The notes below the pieces were generated by a model. That model did not search any database. It worked only from the letters and a program-made list of their open reading frames with translations, and had not been told where the DNA came from. DNA of 39,075 nucleotides, taken from contig CALZJQ010000010.1 of NCBI GenBank assembly GCA_945787895.1, positions 1 through 39,075 on the forward strand, given 5' to 3'. Every line of letters begins with the position of its first letter. The first letter of the stretch is position 1. The position numbers and the translations under genes are program-made. This DNA is from an uncultured Prevotella sp. Its GTDB lineage: Bacteria; Bacteroidota; Bacteroidia; Bacteroidales; Bacteroidaceae. Positions 32,616 to 39,075 of the stretch are shown here, piece by piece.

Positions 32616-34502
32616 ATGATGAAAAAGACTCTGAACGGCATAGAGAAAGCTCTGGAATGGATGTGGTATCCGATAGGCAGGAATGGTATGTTCTTGCCAT
32701 TCATGTATATTCTCGGCATTGTAGTGGGAATAGTGGAGGTGCCAAACTGGAAAGGTGCGCATATTTACGGCAATATATGGCTTGAACTCTTCATTGACCT
32801 CTACGCAATATGCATCATCTTGGCATTCATTCCAGCAAGGATAAGGCGATGGTGTCATCACCTTATATATATAATAGCATACACACTTGCCTTGATTGAC
32901 GTGTTCTGCTGGGAAAAATTCAGCAGTACCATAAGTCCGTCAATGCTGCTTCTCGTCAGCGAAACGACAGGCAACGAGGCTTCAGAGTTTCTCAGCACAT
33001 ACATCACTCCCGACCTGTTTGCCACCAATTTCGCCTGGATCCCGGTCATACTGCTATGCCACGTGCTCGTCACCATGTTGCCAAAACACAAGCAAGTGAA
33101 GATTTGGGCAGGAAAAGCCACGCATATCATCAAGCAAAAGCAAAGGTATCTCCACGCTATCCTCGGCATTCTTACCCTCACTTGCATCATATCGGGAGGA
33201 GAATCGTGGCTTTCCAATAAGGAATGTATGTGGAGATTCTTCCAATGCCAGACGGTAGGTGACGTAGAAAAGGACATGAACAAGAAGCCTCATGCAGAGA
33301 TGTACCAGCCTGTATATCGTCTTGCTTTCAGCATATTCTCCAACAGTCTTGTAGCGAAACAACTGGAAAGACTGAAGGACTACGCAGAAAAGATAGAACG
33401 AATGACACCCTCGGCACTTGGTATAGATACCTGTCAGATACAGTCAGGCGACATTATAGTAGTGATAGGAGAGAGTTATAACAAGTATCATTCTCAGCTA
33501 TACGGTTATCATCTCCCCACTACCCCACGGCAAAAGGATTTGGAAAAGCGCGGCAGACTCGTGAAATACTCAGACGCTATCACGCCTTGGAACCTCACAA
33601 GTTTTGTCTTCAAGCACCTTATGACTACCTATTGTGTCGATGACGAAGGTGATTGGTGTGACTATCCTCTCTTCTGCCAGCTGCTCAGAAAGGCGGGTTA
33701 TCAGGTCAATTTCCTTACCAATCAGTTTCTCCCCCACGCAAAAGACGCGATATATGACTTCAGCGGAGGCTTCTTCCTCAACGATGAACTGCTGAGCAAG
33801 GTGCAGTTTGACATCCGAAATGAGGCTACCCACCTCTGGGACGAAGACCTCCTCAAGGACTATCACCGCCTTATCACCTCCGACACCCTGCGTTATGCCT
33901 CGCCTACAGCAGAGAGAAAGCGGGAGTTTACCATCTTTCATCTCATGGGGCAACACGTCAATTATCACATAAGATGCCCCAAAAAGAAGATGAAATTCTT
34001 CCCATCGCATTACAATCTCCCGCAAAACAAACCCAAAGAGGTGAGGAATATCGCATATTACGACTGCGCTACATGGTACAATGACTCCGTCATCGGGGCT
34101 ATAGTAGATACTTATAAGGACAGGGAAGCCATCATATTATTCTTCTCAGACCATGGGGAAGAGGTCTATGGACCTGGCTCCTTGCACCATTGCGGACGCA
34201 ACCACACGACAAATATCACAGCAGACATAGCCCGACAAGAGTACGAAATACCAATGTGGATATACTGTACGGAGAAATATGCGAGGAAACATCCCGACAT
34301 TGTCAAGGCTATCAGAGCATCAAAAGACAGACCTTTCATGACGGATGCCCTCTCACACGTGATACTTGGACTGACGGGAGTGAAGTCAAAGTATTATCGT
34401 CCCGAGATGGACTTGCTGAGTCCGCAATACAACAGTTCACGCAGAAGACTCATGCAGCACGTCGTAGAGTACGATTCTGCATTGAAAACGGACAACAAAT
34501 AA
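32616..34502 (+). CDS. Phosphoethanolamine transferase-like membrane protein (EptA/CptA family)
   Basis: This 628-residue protein has about five hydrophobic segments in residues 25-195 and a periplasmic catalytic domain of the alkaline phosphatase superfamily. Motifs are VVIGESYNKYHSQLYGY with metal ligand Glu286, WNLTSFVF with the probable nucleophile Thr328, and LFFSDHGEEVYGPG with Asp512 and His513, followed by LHHCGRNH. The pattern fits enzymes that move phosphoethanolamine from phosphatidylethanolamine onto lipid A or core sugars, which can lower polymyxin binding. The acceptor here is unknown. Two acyltransferase genes and a HAD phosphatase follow closely. Start could be either of two adjacent ATGs. 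Confidence 0.85.
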   Translation: MMKKTLNGIEKALEWMWYPIGRNGMFLPFMYILGIVVGIVEVPNWKGAHIYGNIWLELFIDLYAICIILAFIPARIRRWCHHLIYIIAYTLALIDVFCWEKFSSTISPSMLLLVSETTGNEASEFLSTYITPDLFATNFAWIPVILLCHVLVTMLPKHKQVKIWAGKATHIIKQKQRYLHAILGILTLTCIISGGESWLSNKECMWRFFQCQTVGDVEKDMNKKPHAEMYQPVYRLAFSIFSNSLVAKQLERLKDYAEKIERMTPSALGIDTCQIQSGDIIVVIGESYNKYHSQLYGYHLPTTPRQKDLEKRGRLVKYSDAITPWNLTSFVFKHLMTTYCVDDEGDWCDYPLFCQLLRKAGYQVNFLTNQFLPHAKDAIYDFSGGFFLNDELLSKVQFDIRNEATHLWDEDLLKDYHRLITSDTLRYASPTAERKREFTIFHLMGQHVNYHIRCPKKKMKFFPSHYNLPQNKPKEVRNIAYYDCATWYNDSVIGAIVDTYKDREAIILFFSDHGEEVYGPGSLHHCGRNHTTNITADIARQEYEIPMWIYCTEKYARKHPDIVKAIRASKDRPFMTDALSHVILGLTGVKSKYYRPEMDLLSPQYNSSRRRLMQHVVEYDSALKTDNK

Positions 34503-34513
34503 AGAGACAGATT

Positions 34514-35587
34514 ATGGCAACAACAGAGCAAATATCAAGAATAGAGACGAGTGCTATGCGGGGAATCGCCATTCTCGCCATCGTATTGCACAACTATTCT
34601 CATTGGCTTGGAGGGATAGTGCAGGAGAATGAGTATCAGTTTCATGTGCTCAACGTGCGCCGTCTGATGGTAGAGTTGTCGCATCCTTCATGGGAACTGA
34701 CAGTACACCTGCTGTCATTCTTCGGCCATTACGGTGTGCCCATCTTCGTTTTCCTCAGTGCTTACGGCTTGGTGAAGAAATACGAGAGATACGACAGCAG
34801 TTATGAGAGTGGCACATCGTTCTTCGTTTCCCACTACAAGAAACTCTTTCTGATGATGGTAGTGGGCTATGCGGCTTTCGTCCTTGTCGATTACATGACC
34901 CCCGGTCCCCGCAGATATGAGTTCTGGAACGTTGTCGGACAGTTGGGTATGTTCAGTAATCTCTATGCAAACCCCGACCATGACATCTGGCCTGGTCCTT
35001 ATTGGTACTTCGGATTGATGGTACAACTCTATGCTTTCTACCGCTTCGTGCTCTATCCCGGCAAGGGTTCATTGGTGGGATTAGTATCAAAGAGGTATCA
35101 TGTTCCGATACTTTCCGCCCTGCTTATATCATCACTTCTGGCACAATTATTCTTTGATCCCGAGGGTCTTGCCCTGCAATGGTATCGCTATAACCTCTTC
35201 GGCTCGCTCCCCATCTTCATCGCAGGACTGCTCTTTGCCCGCTATTATACTCCAAAAGAGACTACAAGAGGGACGCAGATACTCTGGACTCTCATTGCTA
35301 TGCTGCTGATACTGATGCTCAGCATGAGTTTCTGGTCGTGGATATTCGTGCCATTCTTCGTCTGCATCGGCACAATAGCTTTGGTCAAGACTCTTCCGGA
35401 TGCCCTGCTCTCCCGCCTTGAATGGGTAGGAAGCATATCCGCAGCAATGTTCGTCTGCCACCCTATCTCACGAAAAGTAATCATTCCTATTTCCCGTCAC
35501 GGAGAGTTATTTGCAGGATTGCTGCTCTATATCGTAGCAACCCTCGTGCTTGCCGTGATGTTCAAGAGATTGATGAAACGGATATAA
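34514..35587 (+). CDS. Acyltransferase-3 family membrane protein (first copy)
   Basis: This 357-residue protein has about ten predicted membrane helices and the opening SRIETSAMRGIAILAIVLHNYSH, in which the arginine and histidine match the catalytic pattern of acyltransferase-3 (OafA-like) proteins. Such proteins move acetyl or other acyl groups across the membrane onto surface glycans. The reading frame stays open far upstream into the previous gene; the ATG at 34514 was chosen because the family similarity begins there and it follows the transferase stop by 11 bp. The substrate is unknown. Confidence 0.85.
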   Translation: MATTEQISRIETSAMRGIAILAIVLHNYSHWLGGIVQENEYQFHVLNVRRLMVELSHPSWELTVHLLSFFGHYGVPIFVFLSAYGLVKKYERYDSSYESGTSFFVSHYKKLFLMMVVGYAAFVLVDYMTPGPRRYEFWNVVGQLGMFSNLYANPDHDIWPGPYWYFGLMVQLYAFYRFVLYPGKGSLVGLVSKRYHVPILSALLISSLLAQLFFDPEGLALQWYRYNLFGSLPIFIAGLLFARYYTPKETTRGTQILWTLIAMLLILMLSMSFWSWIFVPFFVCIGTIALVKTLPDALLSRLEWVGSISAAMFVCHPISRKVIIPISRHGELFAGLLLYIVATLVLAVMFKRLMKRI

Positions 35588-35602
35588 AAACATCATACCG
35601 AC

Positions 35603-36646
35603 ATGATAAAGGACATTGAACTGAGAAACATCTCGCGATTTCGTGCAGAACACATGGGTATGGCAATGCTTTTTGTCATACTCTTCCACGTTGCACTGCC
35701 TCGTAACGATATGTTTTTCGGACTTCGCAGGATGGGAAACATCGGAGTGGATATGTTCCTTTTCCTCAGCGGGATAGGACTATGGTTCTCCTGGAGCAAG
35801 CTGAAGATTGACTCTGTAGCCGTCTTTGGGAAGGAATACCTCCGCTTTTACTGTCGGAGACTCAAGAGGATATACCCAGCCTGGCTGATTATTGCATGCC
35901 TTTACTATATCCCGCGCTTTGACGGAACAGATTGGACAGACCTCTTCGGCGACATCCTCATCAACTGGGACTTCTGGAAACGTGACGAACTCACATTCTG
36001 GTACATCCCCGCCACGATGATGCTCTACCTCTTCGCACCGCCCTATATGGAACTGATACGACGCCATCCTATCTATCATTGGCTCGTGCTTGTGGTGGTA
36101 ATGTGGTGCATCCTCGTGCAGTGGGTAAGCCCCATCCATCAGTCAGTCGGGCATATTGAGATATTCTGGAGCCGCGTCCCCATCTTCTTCCTCGGCATCA
36201 ACATGGGCGAAATGGTAAAGAGGCAGGAGAAGCTCGACGGACAATGTATCTGGATGGTATGGATAATGTTCGGCATGGCACTGTGGAGCAGTATATGGCT
36301 TGAGCAAGTCAGGCACGGACAGTTTCCCCTTTTCGTGGAGAGGATGCTGTACATCCCCCTCACAGTGACCACTATCATCCTGCTCAACCGTGTGTTTCGC
36401 CGCACTCCGGCGTGGCTGAACAAGAGCATAGCATGGTGCGGAGCACTCAGTCTGGAGGCTTATCTCATCCACATCCAGTTTGTTCTCCGCCCAATAGAAC
36501 AGTATCACCTTGGTTATTGGCGCACATTCCTCCTCACATTTGCCATCACCATGCCACTCGCCTGGCTGCTAAACACATCTATCAGCTTTATAGAAAAGAA
36601 ATGCAAAAGAAAAGATACATCTTCTCCGACTTTGACGGCACACTGA
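35603..36646 (+). CDS. Acyltransferase-3 family membrane protein (second copy)
   Basis: This 347-residue polytopic membrane protein shows FRAEHMGMAMLFVILFHVAL at the start and GNIGVDMFLFLSGIGLWFSW near residue 45, both typical of acyltransferase-3 proteins. It lies 15 bp after the first copy but is clearly different in sequence, so the two probably act on different sites or one transfers a different group. Its last 15 codons overlap the HAD phosphatase gene by 46 bp in another frame. Confidence 0.85.
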   Translation: MIKDIELRNISRFRAEHMGMAMLFVILFHVALPRNDMFFGLRRMGNIGVDMFLFLSGIGLWFSWSKLKIDSVAVFGKEYLRFYCRRLKRIYPAWLIIACLYYIPRFDGTDWTDLFGDILINWDFWKRDELTFWYIPATMMLYLFAPPYMELIRRHPIYHWLVLVVVMWCILVQWVSPIHQSVGHIEIFWSRVPIFFLGINMGEMVKRQEKLDGQCIWMVWIMFGMALWSSIWLEQVRHGQFPLFVERMLYIPLTVTTIILLNRVFRRTPAWLNKSIAWCGALSLEAYLIHIQFVLRPIEQYHLGYWRTFLLTFAITMPLAWLLNTSISFIEKKCKRKDTSSPTLTAH

Positions 36647-37203
36647 CGACAAAGGATTCCATGATGGAGATAATCCTCTTCCAACGTGGGAAAAGAGGAC
36701 TTTTCACAGCCCTGCTGCGCATCCTTCCGTGGATAGCATTGATGCTGCTTCACCTCTATTCCAACCAGAAGACAAAGGAAAAGCTGCTCCATCACTGTTT
36801 CGGGAAGATGAAGGAGAAAGACTTTGACACGTTTTGCCAGCGTTTTGCCGATACCCACCGGCACATCCTGCGGCAGAATCTCTACGAAAAGCTGTTGAAA
36901 GCAAAAAGGGAAGGCGCAGAGGTAGTGGTGGTGACTGCAAGCCCGGAGAAATGGGTAGCACGGCTTGTGCCAGACTTTAAGGTGCTGGGCACCCAACTGC
37001 AGTTCTCAGAAAAAGGGATGGAGAGACATTTCCTGACAAAGAACTGCTATGGGAAAGAGAAGGTAAGGCGCATACTTTCCGCCTTTCCCGAACTGCAAAT
37101 GCAGCGCAAGGACTGCCACGTCACAGCCTACGGAGACTCAAAAGGCGACAGCGCAATGCTCTCCTTTGCTGACGAAAAGCATTACAGGGACTTCCTTTCA
37201 TAA
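36601..37203 (+). CDS. HAD-superfamily phosphatase (subfamily IB, PSP-like)
   Basis: This 200-residue protein has the HAD motif I FSDFDGTLTT (nucleophile Asp10, Asp12), motif II VVVVTAS near residue 105, and motif IV AYGDSKGDSAML near residue 180. The helical cap between motifs is that of subfamily IB, related to phosphoserine phosphatase. The ATG at 36601 was chosen because the open frame upstream only mirrors the acyltransferase gene. Motif I is encoded within the 46-bp overlap. The substrate is unknown; the setting suggests removal of a phosphate during envelope lipid or glycan synthesis. Confidence 0.85.
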   Translation: MQKKRYIFSDFDGTLTTKDSMMEIILFQRGKRGLFTALLRILPWIALMLLHLYSNQKTKEKLLHHCFGKMKEKDFDTFCQRFADTHRHILRQNLYEKLLKAKREGAEVVVVTASPEKWVARLVPDFKVLGTQLQFSEKGMERHFLTKNCYGKEKVRRILSAFPELQMQRKDCHVTAYGDSKGDSAMLSFADEKHYRDFLS

Positions 37204-37251
37204 GACTGTTCCAAAGAAAAAACCTTCATTCCTCCTACACGAAAGAAAAAA

Positions 37252-38607
37252 ATGACAAACTGGATAAAAAGCCACAGAGCGATACTATCCGTGATAGCAA
37301 TAGGATTGTCCATAGCTATTACGCTCAATGTAATGATGCTTTTCTATCATTATGATGCCTGGACCAACCCGAAAGTGGGCTTCTGGACAGCATTCTGGAC
37401 AAAGTTTGAAGTGTCAGGCTTCGACACTTACACGTATATCGTAGTGTCAAAATGGCGTCCGCTCTATGTCATCTCACGCCATCCGCTGCTCTCGGTCATG
37501 GTCATGCCACTGTCATGGCTTAACGGTTGGCTGATGGAAGTGACTGGCATCAACTGCTCTATCTTCATTGTAGCCGTGCTGATGGTCATCCTTACCGTCA
37601 TGTCATGGACGCTGACGTACAGGATAATGCGCAGCATCATAGGTCTGACGTACGGCACAAGCCTCCTGCTCACAGCCTTTTTCTTCTCTTTTTCCCACGT
37701 GATGCTGCTGATTTTCGTGGAGGATCACATGGCAATGTCGCTGCCCTTGCTGCTCCTCACCGTATATCTCTCGGGCAAAGCCATCAAGGAGGGGCGGAGA
37801 TTACCCTTGAAACACTCCCTTCCCCTGCTCTTTGTCTCTACCGCCGTGACAACGACCAACTGCATCAAGGTCTTCCTTGCCGACCTCTTTTCCCGATTGG
37901 GAAAGGACTCCCTTTGGCAAATGACAAGGCATTTCTCACTCTATCTCATTCCCCTGTCCGTCATCTTCGCCCTCCTCGCCTACCAGCAGGATACCACTCA
38001 GGCAACAGAGAGCCGCAACGCCCTGCACACCGTGCAGAAAAGAATGGAGAAAGACAGCGCCTTTGCCGTGCAATGGCAGAAAGAAATGCTTGCCAACCGC
38101 AAGGCAAAGGAGAACCAGATAATCAAACTTCCGTTCGTGACCAACACCGATTACAAGATCGACCGCCTGCCCTCTCTCGTAGAAAACATCTTTGGCGAAG
38201 GACTTATCCTCCACACTGAGTACGCCCTTCGCGACAGTAACAAGAACAACCGCCCAGTACTCGTCAGATACAACCATTGGTACTATTATGCCATCGAAGC
38301 GATCATAGTATGGCTATTCCTCTTGGGAGCATGGCTGGCACGAAAGGAACGCGTGATGCAGGCTGTGCTGGCAATGTTCCTTTTCGACATGATACTCCAC
38401 GTAGGGCTCAACTTTGCCTCCGCCGACGTGTATATAATGACTGCACACTGGGCTTTCGTGATACCGATAGCCGTAGGATACCTGGTAAAAAAAGCTGCCA
38501 TAAAGCCTCTCACTAACCGCCTACTAATCTCTACAATCATATTACTCACCACCTTCCTCTGGATACACAATCTTAGCATTATCGTTCCACATATCCTGAG
38601 AATGTAG
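37252..38607 (+). CDS. Polytopic membrane protein, DUF6080-like
   Basis: This 451-residue protein has ten or more hydrophobic segments and a soluble part around residues 250-330 rich in charged residues. It resembles the DUF6080 family of Bacteroidales, found near envelope glycan genes; that name is from memory of similar sequences and is tentative. The overall shape, with an early periplasmic loop (GFWTAFWTKFEVSGFDTYTY) and many helices, recalls GT-C type lipid-linked sugar transferases, but no catalytic motif is certain. It follows the HAD gene by 48 bp. Confidence 0.6.
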   Translation: MTNWIKSHRAILSVIAIGLSIAITLNVMMLFYHYDAWTNPKVGFWTAFWTKFEVSGFDTYTYIVVSKWRPLYVISRHPLLSVMVMPLSWLNGWLMEVTGINCSIFIVAVLMVILTVMSWTLTYRIMRSIIGLTYGTSLLLTAFFFSFSHVMLLIFVEDHMAMSLPLLLLTVYLSGKAIKEGRRLPLKHSLPLLFVSTAVTTTNCIKVFLADLFSRLGKDSLWQMTRHFSLYLIPLSVIFALLAYQQDTTQATESRNALHTVQKRMEKDSAFAVQWQKEMLANRKAKENQIIKLPFVTNTDYKIDRLPSLVENIFGEGLILHTEYALRDSNKNNRPVLVRYNHWYYYAIEAIIVWLFLLGAWLARKERVMQAVLAMFLFDMILHVGLNFASADVYIMTAHWAFVIPIAVGYLVKKAAIKPLTNRLLISTIILLTTFLWIHNLSIIVPHILRM

Positions 38608-38647
38608 CGATATATGCTAAATCAAGCAGAACAAAGGAGGGGATTTT

Positions 38648-38679
38648 TTTGCAGATAACATAAAAAAGACATACCTTTG
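38648..38679 (+). promoter_or_regulatory. Consensus promoter for the terminal glycosyltransferase gene
   Basis: TTTG at 38648-38651 is followed after 20 bp by TACCTTTG at 38672-38679 and CA. The spacing and sequence equal those of the RNA promoter at 20583-20614. The gene starts 27 bp downstream. Confidence 0.8.
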
Positions 38680-38705
38680 CAAAAAAGAAACGAAGACAAC
38701 AGACA

Positions 38706-39075
38706 ATGAAAGTACTAATATTGAGCACATACGAGCACTCCGGAGGAGCAGCCGTTGCGGCAGGACGGCTGCTGCATGCGCTTCAGAAGAACGGAATAGA
38801 TGCCAAGATGCTATGTCGCAAGAACATATCATGGTGGAAAGGCAAGCCGCAATCCTGGACAAGCATCATGGAGAGAGCCTTCATCTGGGCCTTGAACGGC
38901 TTCTCAATGAAAAACCTTTGGGCAACAGACACCGGTCTCTTCGGGCAAGACATCACCCGTACAAAGGAATATCAGGAGGCTGACGTCATCCACCTGCATT
39001 GGGTTAATCAAGGGTTTATATCGCTGGACACCATTGATAAAATCCTAAATTCTGGCAAGAAAGTAGTGATGACAA
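38706..39075 (+). CDS. Family 4 glycosyltransferase, N-terminal part (runs off the window)
   Basis: The window ends inside this gene after 123 codons. The visible part begins MKVLILSTYEHSGGAAVAAG, followed by RLLHALQKNGIDAKML, and later VIHLHWVNQGFISL. These are typical of the N-terminal half of GT4 enzymes of the WcaC-like kind often seen in Bacteroidales polysaccharide loci. The C-terminal donor-binding half lies outside. Its own strong promoter suggests that a new operon, perhaps a polysaccharide cluster, starts here. Confidence 0.8.
   Translation, partial: MKVLILSTYEHSGGAAVAAGRLLHALQKNGIDAKMLCRKNISWWKGKPQSWTSIMERAFIWALNGFSMKNLWATDTGLFGQDITRTKEYQEADVIHLHWVNQGFISLDTIDKILNSGKKVVMT

Noticed and set aside
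34190..34513. Upstream extension of the first acyltransferase gene
   Set aside because: This part overlaps the phosphoethanolamine transferase gene in another frame and has no membrane segments; the family start is at 34514.
36412..36600. Upstream extension of the HAD phosphatase gene
   Set aside because: The extension lies within the acyltransferase gene and has no similarity to HAD proteins, whose motif I normally lies near residue 10.
1..39075. tRNA or rRNA genes, insertion sequences or integrases
   Set aside because: None was recognised by eye: no transposase or recombinase motifs appear among the open frames, and no tRNA TTCGA/CCA pattern with matching arms was found. A tRNA scan would be more sensitive.

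Overview
The window looks like chromosomal DNA of a Bacteroidales bacterium, most likely Prevotella or a close relative. Three things suggest this. Intergenic regions carry Bacteroidetes-type promoters (TTTG, about 20 bp, TAnnTTTG; several read TACCTTTG). The block DUF4290-murA-rimM-dxr-rseP beside tsaB/yicC/gmk/nadD is typical of the order. Many proteins also belong to Bacteroidales families. Species was not determined.

Layout. Positions 1-7040 (minus strand) hold a polysaccharide ABC-2 export permease, an AbiE-type toxin-antitoxin pair lying between two 156-bp direct repeats, a long NusG/UpxY-like antiterminator, and a secreted GH140-like glycosidase. Positions 7180-13194 (plus strand) hold a GT2 glycosyltransferase with a GtrA membrane protein, then a run of a HisC/CobD-like PLP enzyme, a LicC-like nucleotidyltransferase, a GT4 enzyme, a LicD transferase and a WaaP/InaA-like kinase. 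Positions 20275-13254 (minus strand, convergent) hold an MsbA-like ABC exporter, an LTA-synthase-like phosphotransferase, an LpxL-like acyltransferase, another glycosyltransferase and a second LicD. Together the two runs look like machinery for making, exporting and decorating a surface glycan or glycolipid with a phospho-alcohol such as phosphoethanolamine or phosphocholine.

The 20276-21384 gap has no protein gene. It holds a candidate structured non-coding RNA of about 270 nt with its own consensus promoter, internal hairpins and a rho-independent terminator, followed by palindromic and 22-bp-phased repeats. Next come a CE7-like esterase, a higBA toxin-antitoxin pair with a recognisable operator, and the housekeeping blocks tsaB-DUF4290-murA-rimM-dxr-rseP (minus) and yicC-gmk-nadD-upp (plus). 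The right end (32616-39075) is a second envelope region: a phosphoethanolamine-transferase-like protein, two acyltransferase-3 proteins, a HAD phosphatase, a polytopic membrane protein and a truncated GT4.

Most worth checking are the non-coding RNA at 20617-20891, the iteron-like 22-bp arrays at 5287-5396 and near 21133-21220, the possible choline-independent route to a CDP-aminoalcohol at 8611-12423, and the antiterminator with a large C-terminal extension of unknown function. All assignments rest on reading motifs in the sequence; no database search was run.
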